Source of the DNA: Thermoleophilia bacterium
Lineage (GTDB): Bacteria > Actinomycetota > Thermoleophilia > Gaiellales > JAICJC01
Assembly: GCA_025927685.1 (NCBI GenBank)
Contig: JAICKX010000004.1
Span: 1-60,679, forward strand
Direction of reading: 5' to 3'
Length of the DNA: 60,679 bases
Part shown: one piece after another, positions 53,881 through 60,679 of the stretch
Layout: each line of letters starts with the position of its first letter
Position numbering within the stretch: the stretch's first letter is position 1
The notes under the pieces: generated by a model
Database searches by the model: none
What the model was told of the DNA's origin: nothing
What the model saw: only the letters and a program-made list of their open reading frames with translations
Position numbers and translations under genes: made by a program

Positions 53881-55581
53881 TTACGCCTCGGACAGGACCG
53901 CCTGCACGGTCGCCGCCACCTCTGCAACCGCGACGGGGCGCTGCTCGCGCCCGCGCCGGACCTGGACGTCCGCCGAGCCCTCTGTCGCCGTCCGCTTGCC
54001 GATCGTGACCCGCACGGGGCACCCGATCAGCTCGGCGTCTGCGAACTGGGCACCCGGCCCTGACGCGCGGTCGTCGAAGAGCACCTCGCCGCCGGCGTCG
54101 ACCAGCTCCGCGCGGAGCTCGTTCGCCACGGCCCTTTGCGGCTCGGACTCGTCGCCGATCACGACCATGTGCACGCCGAAGGGTGAGATGGACGCCGGCC
54201 AGATGATCCCCGCGTCGTCGTGGTGCTGCTCGACGGCGGTCGCGGCGATGCGGGCCGGCCCGATTCCATAGCACCCCATCTCGATCGGGTGCTCCTTCCC
54301 AGCTTCATCCAGATAGGTCGCGTTCAGCGGCACCGAGTAGTACGTGCCCAGTTTGAAGATGTGGCCAACCTCGATTGCCGGCTCGACGTGGAGCGTGCCC
54401 TCGCCGCAGACGTCGCAGGTGTCGCCCTCGGCGACCTCCCGCAGGTCGTGGAACTCCGCCTCGTAGTCGCGCCCGGCCTCGAGCCCGCGCAGGTGCCAGC
54501 CCGTGCGATTGGCGCCGCCCACGTACTGGCCCTCGCGCAGCGACTCGTCGGCGATCACGCGCACCTTCGTCCCGGCCGGCCCGATCGAGCCCGGGTCTGC
54601 GCCGAAGGCCTGGCGGATCTCCTCGGGCTGCGCCGGTCGGGCTGCGCGGCCGAGCGCCCTCTCGAGCTTCATCTCGTGCAGGCGCTGGTCGCCGCGGACG
54701 AGCGCGAGGACCACCTCGCCGTCGGCGACCACCGGCATCGCCTTCGCGGTCGCGGTCGCGTCGATGCCGAGCATCTCGGCCAGGCCGTCGATCGTCGTCG
54801 CCCCCGGGGTCTCGACCTCGTCGGGGGCATCGAGCGCGGCCGGCAACTCCGGCCGGCGTGCGCGCGAGCGGGCGACCTCGACGTTGGCGGCGTAGTCGCA
54901 GTTCGAGCAGCGCACGAGCTCCGCCTCCCCGTTCGGGCTCGGGGCCAGGAACTCCTCCCCGCCGTGGCCGCCCATCATCCCGCTCTCCGCCTCGACCGGA
55001 TAGGTCTCGAGACCGCAGCGCTCGAAGATGCGCACGTACACGTCGCGGTGCTTGGCGTACGACTCCTCCATCCCCGCCAGGTCGCGGTCGAAGCTGTAGG
55101 AGTCCTTCATGATGAACTCGCGCGTCCGCAGGATGCCGCCGCGCGGGCGCGGCTCGTCGCGCTCCTTCGTCTGCTGGTGGTACCAGATCTGCGGCAGCTC
55201 GCGGTACGAGCGGATCTCGCGGGCGGCATGGAACGTGACGCACTCCTCGTGGGTGATCGCCAGCGCGTACGGCTTGCCCGACGAGTCCTGGAGCTTGTAC
55301 AGCACGTCCAGGTCGTAGCGTCCGGTCGGGTACCACAGCTCGGCCGGCTGGAGCACCGGCATCAGCATCTCGAAGCCGATGGTGTCCATCTCCTCGCGGA
55401 TGACCCCCATCGTCTTGCGCAGCACCCGCCACCCCAGGGGCATGTAGGTGTAGAGACCGGCGCCGACCTGGCGCACGAAGCCGCCCCGGACCAGCAGGCG
55501 GTGGCTGATCGCCTCCGCGTCGGCCGGGTCGTCCTTGAGCGTCGGGATCGGGTACTTCGAGGCGTCGACGGTGCGGCTCAC
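53881..55581 (-). CDS. proS: Prolyl-tRNA synthetase (bacterial type)
   Basis: A 566-residue class II aminoacyl-tRNA synthetase. Motif 1 is in the MPLGWRVLRKTMGVIREEMD region. Motif 2 has RTREFIMKDSYSFD. An editing (INS, YbaK-like) domain lies in the middle (DGLAEMLGIDATATAKAMPV onward). Motif 3 has MGCYGIGPARIAA, and the anticodon-binding domain is at the C-terminus. Editing of misactivated alanine or cysteine is therefore expected. The GTG start overlaps the lpd stop (GTGA), an unusual partner. The 20-base gap after it leads to the HTH gene. Confidence 0.94.
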   Translation of the reverse strand: MSRTVDASKYPIPTLKDDPADAEAISHRLLVRGGFVRQVGAGLYTYMPLGWRVLRKTMGVIREEMDTIGFEMLMPVLQPAELWYPTGRYDLDVLYKLQDSSGKPYALAITHEECVTFHAAREIRSYRELPQIWYHQQTKERDEPRPRGGILRTREFIMKDSYSFDRDLAGMEESYAKHRDVYVRIFERCGLETYPVEAESGMMGGHGGEEFLAPSPNGEAELVRCSNCDYAANVEVARSRARRPELPAALDAPDEVETPGATTIDGLAEMLGIDATATAKAMPVVADGEVVLALVRGDQRLHEMKLERALGRAARPAQPEEIRQAFGADPGSIGPAGTKVRVIADESLREGQYVGGANRTGWHLRGLEAGRDYEAEFHDLREVAEGDTCDVCGEGTLHVEPAIEVGHIFKLGTYYSVPLNATYLDEAGKEHPIEMGCYGIGPARIAATAVEQHHDDAGIIWPASISPFGVHMVVIGDESEPQRAVANELRAELVDAGGEVLFDDRASGPGAQFADAELIGCPVRVTIGKRTATEGSADVQVRRGREQRPVAVAEVAATVQAVLSEA

Positions 55582-56999
55582 CGAGCCGCGGCCTTGGCCC
55601 GCGGGCGCGCCGGCGGCAGGTGGATGGGCCGCCCCAGCGCGACCAGGGCCGCCTCCTTCACCGCCTCGGCGAGCGTCGGATGGGCCGCGATGGAATCGGC
55701 CACCGTCTCGATCGTGGCCTCTGCCGTGATGCCCACGACGCCGGCGTTCACGAGCTCCGTCGCCTGCACGCCGACGATGACCAGGCCCAGGAGCTCGCCG
55801 TAGCGGGTCTCGTGGATGGTCTTGGCGAAGCCGGTGCGCTCGCCGTACATCTGGGCCCGGCCCGACGCGCTCATCGGGAACCGCCCGATCGCGACGTCGT
55901 CGCCGTGGGCCCCTCGCGCCTGCGCCTCCGTCAGCCCGACCGCCGCGACCTCCGGGTCGGTGTACACGCACCGCGGGACGGCCGAGTAGTCCATCGTCGC
56001 GTCATGGCCGAGCGCGTTCTCGGCCGCCACCTCGCCCTCCCGGAACGCGGTGTGGGCGAGCTGGTAGACGCCCGCCGCATCGCCGACGGCGTAGATGTGG
56101 CCGACGTTCGTGCGCATGTGGCGGTCGGCGATGACACCGCGGCGGGGGTCGTACTCGACCCCGGCGGCCTCGAGCCCGATCTCGCGCACGCGCGGGCCGC
56201 GGCCTGTCGCGACCAGCACCAGATCCGCCTCGACGCTCGCGGCGTTCCCGTCCTTGCCCTCGAAGTGCAGCGTCGCGGCCCCGCCCGAGTCCTCGATCCG
56301 GGTCGCCTTCGCGCCGAGGTGCGCCGCGATCTTGCGCTTCTTGAACGCCCGCTCGAGCTCCTTGCTCGCGTCCTCGTCCTCCATCGGGATAAGGTGGTCG
56401 AGCATCTCGACGATCGTCACCTCGGTGCCGAAGTGGGAGAAGATCGACGCGAACTCGACGCCGATCACGCCGCCGCCGAGGATGGCGAGCCGCTGCGGCA
56501 CCTGCTCGACCTCGAGCAGGCCGGTGGAGTCGACGCAGCGCGGGCCGTCGATCCCGTCCACCGGCGGCCGCAGCGACTGCGAGCCGGTGGCGATGACGGC
56601 GGACTGGAACTTCACCTCCTCGCCGCCCTCGACCGCGATGGTGTTGGCGCCGATGAACGTCCCCTTCCCGGAGACGATGGCGATCTCGTTGGCCTGGACG
56701 ACGCCGGTGATGCCCTTCACGAGCCCGTCGACGATCCCCTGCTTGTTGGCCTGGGTCTGCGCGAAGTCGAGCTCCGTGCCCGACACCTTGACGCCGAGCT
56801 GGCCGAAGAGGCTGTTGGCCTCCTTCAGGGCGTGCGCGGTCTGCACCCAGGCCTTCGTCGGGATGCAGCCGACCGTGATGCACGTGCCGCCCACCCGGTC
56901 GGCCTCGATCAGCACCACGCGGGCGCCGAGCTGCGCGGCGCGGATGGCCGCGGGGTAGCCGCCCGGCCCGCCCCCGAGTACGGCGACGTCACATTCCAT
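55578..56999 (-). CDS. lpd: Dihydrolipoamide dehydrogenase (E3)
   Basis: A 473-residue flavoprotein disulphide reductase. The FAD-binding GGGPGGYPAAIRAAQLG is at the N-terminus. The redox disulphide is C-x4-C in GGTCITVGCIPTK. The NAD(P) motif is GGGVIGVEFASIF, a second FAD site is IYAVGDAAGVYQLAH, and the interface His-Glu lies in HPTLAEAVKEA. It reoxidises lipoyl groups of the 2-oxoacid dehydrogenase complex encoded just to the right (E1, E2). ATG 56999 is preceded by a TAGGAT box ending 9 nt upstream. proS follows in GTGA overlap. Confidence 0.94.
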   Translation of the reverse strand: MECDVAVLGGGPGGYPAAIRAAQLGARVVLIEADRVGGTCITVGCIPTKAWVQTAHALKEANSLFGQLGVKVSGTELDFAQTQANKQGIVDGLVKGITGVVQANEIAIVSGKGTFIGANTIAVEGGEEVKFQSAVIATGSQSLRPPVDGIDGPRCVDSTGLLEVEQVPQRLAILGGGVIGVEFASIFSHFGTEVTIVEMLDHLIPMEDEDASKELERAFKKRKIAAHLGAKATRIEDSGGAATLHFEGKDGNAASVEADLVLVATGRGPRVREIGLEAAGVEYDPRRGVIADRHMRTNVGHIYAVGDAAGVYQLAHTAFREGEVAAENALGHDATMDYSAVPRCVYTDPEVAAVGLTEAQARGAHGDDVAIGRFPMSASGRAQMYGERTGFAKTIHETRYGELLGLVIVGVQATELVNAGVVGITAEATIETVADSIAAHPTLAEAVKEAALVALGRPIHLPPARPRAKAAAR

Positions 57000-57008
57000 C
57001 GGACGCTG

Positions 57009-57014
57009 ATCCTA
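57009..57014 (-). promoter_or_regulatory. -10 box (TAGGAT) of lpd
   Basis: On the minus strand TAGGAT ends 9 nt before the lpd ATG, with no ribosome-binding site between. Confidence 0.4.
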
Positions 57015-57092
57015 GCAACGCGGGCCCCACCGTCTGCTCAGGGGCGCCTCGGTGCAATGCTCTCGCCATGATGCGCGACGAAAGGAGCAGCG

Positions 57093-57497
57093 ATGGCAAC
57101 CGTAAGCGTCCGCTACATCGTGGACGACGTCGACGCGGCGATCGAGTTCTACGCCCAGCGGCTCGGGTTCGAGGAGGTGATGCACCCGGCACCAACCTTT
57201 GCGATGCTCGAGCGCGGCGGCCTCCGACTCGTCCTCAGCGCTCCGGCAGGCGGACCCGGCGGTGGGCAGGCGATGCCTGACGGGACGCTGCCCGCGCCGG
57301 GGGGATGGAACCGGTTCGTGCTCGAGGTGGACGACCTCGAGGCCACCGTCGACAGGCTCCGCCGCCACGGGATCCGCTTCCGGAACGAGATCGTGGTCGG
57401 AGTCGGCGGGAAGCAGATCCTCGTCGACGACCCTGCGGGAAACCCCGTCGAGCTGTTCGAGCCCACGCGACAGGAGGCCAGGCTGGACGGGTCCTGA
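57093..57497 (+). CDS. VOC-superfamily protein
   Basis: A 134-residue single VOC module: VRYIVDDVDAAIEFYAQRLG and FEVLEVDDLEATVDRL-like halves (actual RFVLEVDDLEATVDRLRRHG), ending KQILVDDPAGNPVELFEP with the usual metal-ligand Glu. An AAAGGAG ribosome-binding site lies 6 nt before ATG 57093. The function is not specified by the fold. It is divergent from lpd. The convergent neighbour is also a VOC protein, but the two are only distantly similar. Confidence 0.85.
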   Translation: MATVSVRYIVDDVDAAIEFYAQRLGFEEVMHPAPTFAMLERGGLRLVLSAPAGGPGGGQAMPDGTLPAPGGWNRFVLEVDDLEATVDRLRRHGIRFRNEIVVGVGGKQILVDDPAGNPVELFEPTRQEARLDGS

Positions 57498-57511
57498 TCG
57501 AAGCAGGGGCG

Positions 57512-57895
57512 TCAGGCCGGCGTGCCCACCTCGACCAGGTTCCCGTCCGGGTCGCGGAAGTAGATCGATGAGAGCGCTCCGGTGGCGCCCTCACGCTCGA
57601 CGGGCCCCAACTCGACGGCCACGCCGCAGGCCTCCAGGTGCGCGACGACATCGGACGAGGGAGCCTCGGTGAGGAGGCACAGGTCCGCCGACCCGGGAGC
57701 AGGCATTGCGGCGTGCGGCTCGACCTCGGCGCCGGCCTCGTGCAGGTTCAGCTTCTGGCTGCCGAACCGCAGCGCCCGGCGGCCGCCGGCGAACGTGACC
57801 GCCTCCATCCCGAGCACCCGGCTGTAGAACCGGCACGTCGCTTCCACATCGCGCACGGTCAGCACGAGGTGGTCGATCGCCGAGACCTGGATCAG
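57512..57895 (-). CDS. VOC-superfamily protein, CTG start
   Basis: A 127-residue VOC protein (virulence-protein/dioxygenase-like branch). It starts IDHLVLTVRDVEATCRFYSR (first metal His in DHLV) and continues VLGMEAV, ending SSIYFRDPDGNLVEVGTPA with the final Glu ligand. Glutathione S-transferase or extradiol-type roles occur in this branch. No ATG, GTG or TTG precedes the conserved DHLVLTV, and CTG at 57895, overlapping the stop of the lipoyl gene as CTGA, is the only in-frame start candidate I find. Coupling to a lipoyl carrier is unexpected. Confidence 0.75.
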   Translation of the reverse strand: MIQVSAIDHLVLTVRDVEATCRFYSRVLGMEAVTFAGGRRALRFGSQKLNLHEAGAEVEPHAAMPAPGSADLCLLTEAPSSDVVAHLEACGVAVELGPVEREGATGALSSIYFRDPDGNLVEVGTPA

Positions 57896-58149
57896 GCCGG
57901 TGGCTCCTCGCCCGGCTCGCCGATCCAGCCGATGGTCGCGCCGACGAGGTAGTCGACCCCGGCTGTGCCGGTCACCGCCAGGAGCACGCCGTCGGCCTCG
58001 GCCTCGACCTCCTGCGTCACCTTGTCGGTGTCGAGCTCGTAGAGGGCGTCGCCGCGCCTCACCGGCGCGCCCGGCTCGACCAGGAAGCGGATCAGGACGG
58101 CCGACTGGACGTCGTCGCCCAGGCTGGGAACGGTGACCGGCGTCGCCAT
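57892..58149 (-). CDS. Free-standing lipoyl/biotinyl-domain protein
   Basis: An 85-residue protein that is a single lipoyl domain: VPSLGDDVQSAVLIRFLVEP, then the lipoylation site YELDTDKVTQEVEAEADG (Lys in DTDKVTQE) and an acidic tail. No catalytic or subunit-binding domain follows. It is divergent from E1alpha, sharing a 38-base region. It may serve the neighbouring 2-oxoacid dehydrogenase as a swinging arm or a lipoyl store; alternatively it could be a lipoyl carrier for an unrelated enzyme. A TACGCT box ends 6 nt before its ATG. Confidence 0.8.
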   Translation of the reverse strand: MATPVTVPSLGDDVQSAVLIRFLVEPGAPVRRGDALYELDTDKVTQEVEAEADGVLLAVTGTAGVDYLVGATIGWIGEPGEEPPA

Positions 58150-58155
58150 GCAAAG

Positions 58156-58161
58156 AGCGTA
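58156..58161 (-). promoter_or_regulatory. -10 box (TACGCT) of the lipoyl-domain gene
   Basis: Minus-strand TACGCT ends 6 nt before the ATG at 58149. Confidence 0.35.
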
Positions 58162-58172
58162 CCCGCCCGTAC

Positions 58173-58178
58173 TACAGT
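58173..58178 (+). promoter_or_regulatory. -10 box (TACAGT) of the E1alpha operon
   Basis: TACAGT ends 9 nt before the ATG at 58188; no ribosome-binding site is visible. The divergent lipoyl gene's -10 box lies within 12 bases of it. Confidence 0.4.
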
Positions 58179-58187
58179 TCCGGGTCG

Positions 58188-59264
58188 ATGGCGGAACCTG
58201 CGGTTACACGGACCGCGGTGCTGGACGACCGCGAGCACGCCCTGCGCCTCTTCCGGCAGATGGCGCTCGTCCGCCGCTTCGAGGAGCGCACGGAGGAGCA
58301 GTACACCCGCGCCCGGATCGGCGGCTACTGCCACCTCGCGATCGGGGAGGAGGCGGCCTCGATCGGCGCGATCGACGCCCTCGACGAGGGCGACGCGCTC
58401 TTCGCGAGCTACCGCGATCACGCGACGGCGCTCGCGGTCGGAAGCCCGCCCGCAGCCGTCATGGCCGAGCTCTTCGGCAAGGACACCGGCGTGGCCCGCG
58501 GCCGCGGCGGCTCGATGCACCTGCTCGACGTCGAGCGGCGGTTCTTCGGCGGCTGGGGCATCGTCGGCGCCCACCTCCCCATTGCCACCGGAGCGGCGCT
58601 GGCCTTCACCTACCGCGACGAGCCGCATGCCGTCCTGTGCCAGTTCGGCGACGGGGCGATGGCGACCGGCGCCTACCACGAGGCGCTCAACCTGGCCTCG
58701 CTCTGGAACCTGCCCATCGTCTTCCAGGTCATCAACAACCAGTACGGGATGGGCACGCGCGTCGACCAGTCGAACGCCGAGCCGGAGCTCGCCAAGCACG
58801 GCGCCACCTACCGGATCCACGGCGAGCGCGTCGACGGCAACGACGTGCTGGCGGTGCGCGAGGCCGCGGCCCGGCTGCTCGCCCAGGCCCGCGAGGAGCG
58901 GCGTCCGTCCCTGTTCGAGACGGTCACGTACCGCTACCGCGGCCACTCGGTCGCCGACGCGGGCAAGGTGTACCGGACGCCCGAGGAGGTGCAGTCGTGG
59001 CGCGAGCGCGACCCGATCACGCGCTACGGGCTCCTCCTCGGCGAGCGCGAGATCGCCACCGGCGCCGACCTCGAGACGATCTGGGACGAGGTGGCGGCCG
59101 AGGTCAAGGACGCGATCTCCGAGGCGCTGGCGGCGTCGTTCCCGAGCCGGGACAGCCTCTACGAGCACCTCTACGGCGACGACGAGTGGCGGGAGCAGTT
59201 CGGCCGGATGGCGGCCGGCGCCCCGTTCGGCGAGCGCGGCGAGGAGCCCGAATGGCAGACGTGA
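58188..59264 (+). CDS. 2-oxoacid dehydrogenase E1 component, alpha subunit
   Basis: A 358-residue thiamine-diphosphate enzyme subunit. It has VRRFEERTEEQYTRARIGGY, the substrate-binding RGRGGSMHL, and the TPP motif GDGAMATGAYHEALNLASLW ending with NNQYGMGT. It decarboxylates pyruvate (or a branched-chain/acetoin substrate) and transfers the acyl group to lipoyl E2. RGGSMH with the GHLPIA-like VGAHLPIATGAALA fits the pyruvate/acetoin group. ATG 58188 follows a TACAGT box. Its 3' end overlaps the beta-subunit gene by 13 bases. Confidence 0.92.
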   Translation: MAEPAVTRTAVLDDREHALRLFRQMALVRRFEERTEEQYTRARIGGYCHLAIGEEAASIGAIDALDEGDALFASYRDHATALAVGSPPAAVMAELFGKDTGVARGRGGSMHLLDVERRFFGGWGIVGAHLPIATGAALAFTYRDEPHAVLCQFGDGAMATGAYHEALNLASLWNLPIVFQVINNQYGMGTRVDQSNAEPELAKHGATYRIHGERVDGNDVLAVREAAARLLAQAREERRPSLFETVTYRYRGHSVADAGKVYRTPEEVQSWRERDPITRYGLLLGEREIATGADLETIWDEVAAEVKDAISEALAASFPSRDSLYEHLYGDDEWREQFGRMAAGAPFGERGEEPEWQT

Positions 59265-60241
59265 CCTACCGCGAGGCGCTGCGGCGCGCGCTCGACGAGG
59301 AGCTCGACCGCGACCGCGACGTCTTCCTGATGGGCGAGGAGATCGGGCGGTTCGAGGGGTCGTACAAGGTGACCGCCGGCCTGTGGCAGAAGTACGGCGC
59401 CGAGCGGGTGCGCGAGACGCCCATCTCCGAGGAGGGGTTCGTCGGCGCCGGGATCGGGGCGGCCATGATGGGCCTGCGGCCGGTCGTCGAGATCATGACG
59501 ATCAACTTCATCCTCGTCGCGATGGACCAGGTCGTGAACCACGCCGCCAAGATCCGCTACATGTTCGGCGGCACCGTGGGCGTGCCGCTCGTCATCCGCA
59601 CCCCGGGCGGCGCGGGCGCCCAGCTCACCGCGCAGCACTCCCAGTCGCTCGAGGGCTGGTTCGCGGGCTGCCCCGGCCTGAAGGTGGTCGCGCCCTCCAA
59701 CCCGGCCGATGCATACGGGATGCTGAAGACCGCGATCCGCGACGACGACCCGGTGATCTTCTGCGAGAACCTCGTCCTCTACAACGTGACCGGGACGGTG
59801 CCCGACAACGGCGACCACACGGTGCCGTTCGGTGTGGCCGAGGTGGCGAAGGAAGGCGACGACCTCACGATCGTCGCCCACTCCTACACGGTGCAGCGCG
59901 CCCTGCGGGTGGCCGACCGGCTCGGGCAGGACGGGATCTCGGTCGAGGTGATCGACCTGCGCTCGCTGCGGCCGCTCGACGTCGACACCGTCGTCGAGTC
60001 GGTGCGCAAGACCAACCGCATGCTCGTGGCGGAGGAGGGCTGGTCGACGTTCGGTGTCGGCGCGGAGTTGGCCGCCCGCATCCAGCGGGCCTGCTTCGAC
60101 GACCTCGACGCGCCGGTCGAGCGGGTCGGCGCGGCCGAGGTGCCGATGCCGTACTCCAAGCCGCTCGAGCTGGCGGCGCTGCCGCTCGAGTCCAAGATCG
60201 AGGCCGCCGCGCGCTCCCTGCTTCGGGAGTGCGGGCTGTGA
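59252..60241 (+). CDS. 2-oxoacid dehydrogenase E1 component, beta subunit
   Basis: A 329-residue transketolase-like subunit. The pyrimidine domain carries MGEEIGRFEGSYKVTAGLWQ, then RVRETPISEEGFVGAGIGAA (the active-site Glu region), MTINFILVAMDQVVNHAAKI and RTPGGAGAQLTAQHSQSLEG. The C-terminal transketolase domain has VIDLRSLRPLDVDTVVESV and VAEEGWSTFG. Together with E1alpha it forms an alpha2beta2 pyruvate-dehydrogenase-type E1. ATG 59252 overlaps the alpha gene. An E2 gene follows 10 bases later. Confidence 0.93.
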   Translation: MADVTYREALRRALDEELDRDRDVFLMGEEIGRFEGSYKVTAGLWQKYGAERVRETPISEEGFVGAGIGAAMMGLRPVVEIMTINFILVAMDQVVNHAAKIRYMFGGTVGVPLVIRTPGGAGAQLTAQHSQSLEGWFAGCPGLKVVAPSNPADAYGMLKTAIRDDDPVIFCENLVLYNVTGTVPDNGDHTVPFGVAEVAKEGDDLTIVAHSYTVQRALRVADRLGQDGISVEVIDLRSLRPLDVDTVVESVRKTNRMLVAEEGWSTFGVGAELAARIQRACFDDLDAPVERVGAAEVPMPYSKPLELAALPLESKIEAAARSLLRECGL

Positions 60242-60251
60242 GGGAGGTGCC

Positions 60252-60679
60252 GTGTCCGAGGAGCTGACGATGCCCCGCCTCTCCGACACCATGGAGGAGG
60301 GCCGTATCGGCCGCTGGCTGAAGCGCGAGGGCGAGAGCTTCCGCGAGGGCGACGTCATCGCCGAGATCGAGACCGACAAGGCGACGATGGAGTTCCAGGC
60401 ATACGACGACGGCACCGTCCTCCGCATCATCGTGGACGACGGCGAGACCGCCGCCCTGGGCGCCCCGATCGCGATCGTCGGCGAGGCCGGCGAGGAGGTC
60501 GCCGAGGCCCCGGCCGAGACGCCCGCCGAACCAGAGCCCGCAACATCGGGGTCAGACCCCGATGTTGCGCCTGAAAAAACGGGGTCAGACCCCAATTTTT
60601 CACCCGCCGCACCAGCACCGCAGGGCAACGGCAAGACCGACGTGCTTCGCGTGAGCCCGATCGCTCGCCGCATGGCCGA
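60252..60679 (+). CDS. 2-oxoacid dehydrogenase E2 component (3'-truncated by window edge)
   Basis: The first 142 residues are visible. They form a lipoyl domain (MPRLSDTMEEGRIGRWLKRE) with the lipoylated Lys in IETDKATMEF, then a Pro/Glu/Ala-rich linker, and the start of a peripheral subunit-binding domain (VSPIARRMA). The catalytic acyltransferase domain lies beyond the right edge. Two palindromes of the GGGGTCAGACCCC family sit inside the linker (60539-60569 and 60573-60601), where they add SGSDPD and TGSDPN to the protein. GTG 60252 has a GGGAGGTG ribosome-binding site. Confidence 0.93.
   Translation, partial: MSEELTMPRLSDTMEEGRIGRWLKREGESFREGDVIAEIETDKATMEFQAYDDGTVLRIIVDDGETAALGAPIAIVGEAGEEVAEAPAETPAEPEPATSGSDPDVAPEKTGSDPNFSPAAPAPQGNGKTDVLRVSPIARRMA
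60539..60569. repeat. GGGGTCAGACCCC palindrome in the E2 linker, copy 1
   Basis: A perfect 15-bp stem around a single A, within the coding sequence and kept in frame. The core is the same as that of the terminator at 31084-31112. Confidence 0.75.
60573..60601. repeat. GGGGTCAGACCCC palindrome in the E2 linker, copy 2
   Basis: Core GGGGTC-A-GACCCC flanked by A-tract on the left and T-tract on the right; the arms pair except for two positions. It lies 3 bases after copy 1 and is also in frame. As RNA it would look like an intrinsic terminator inside the gene. Confidence 0.7.

Overview
This is a 60.7 kb, very GC-rich window with dense gene packing, many GTG/TTG starts and frequent 4-base start/stop overlaps. 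It looks chromosomal and comes from a monoderm actinobacterium. The best guess is a deep-branching lineage such as Thermoleophilia (Gaiellales or Solirubrobacterales-like). The reasons are a GarA-type FHA / FtsR-type MerR / RsiG-type cluster, MurT-GatD for lipid II amidation, a secretin-less Tad pilus locus, and a protein built of homing-endonuclease-associated repeats. The taxonomic placement is inference. One tRNA (Pro, GGG) is present. I see no rRNA, CRISPR array or intact transposase.

Layout. 1-3.8 kb: end of an aminotransferase, then hflX-dut-NUDIX-HAD. 3.8-5.9 kb (minus): murT-gatD. 6-10 kb: a repeat DNA-binding-like protein, then an AraC / VOC / UvrA-paralog cassette. 10-14.2 kb: a small unknown protein, a principal-type sigma factor, a flippase-like membrane protein, an orphan NarL-type response regulator and a pseudo-receiver protein. 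14.3-23.6 kb: a complete-looking Tad (Flp) pilus operon. It holds two pilins, TadE, TadG, CpaB, CpaE, CpaF, a von Willebrand A-TadB fusion, TadC and an isoprenylcysteine-methyltransferase-like protein; no prepilin peptidase is present. 24-32.5 kb: a cyclic-di-GMP district with an HD-GYP protein, a degenerate GGDEF protein, an intact GGDEF protein with I-site, and an RsiG-type sensor. It also contains a long coiled-coil protein preceded by a strong promoter and a structured, probably non-coding stretch, plus apt. 32.6-35.7 kb (minus): a sugar nucleotidyltransferase/phosphomannomutase fusion and a CDP-alcohol phosphatidyltransferase. 36-45 kb: an MMPL transporter, a NarL-type histidine kinase, a cyclase-STAND-TPR regulator and an MFS transporter. 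45.3-52.1 kb: an accessory, decaying region with an orphan TadG-like exoprotein, a frame-broken membrane gene, a large secreted DNRLRE/amidase-like protein with a small anchored partner, a nuclease-like fragment and a broken HNH endonuclease. This region ends at tRNA-Pro. 52.5-53.9 kb: an ECF sigma/anti-sigma pair and a small HTH protein. 53.9-60.7 kb: lpd-proS on minus, and on plus the E1alpha, E1beta and E2 genes of a 2-oxoacid dehydrogenase complex. Between them lie a free-standing lipoyl-domain protein and two VOC proteins.

Three sequence-level habits run through the window. First, many genes have a TAnnnT box ending 6-9 nt before the start codon, which suggests leaderless mRNAs. Second, two downstream genes in overlapping pairs seem to start with CTG inside a CTGA overlap. 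Third, palindromes with the core GGGGTCAGACCCC serve as intergenic terminators and also lie inside the E2 coding sequence.
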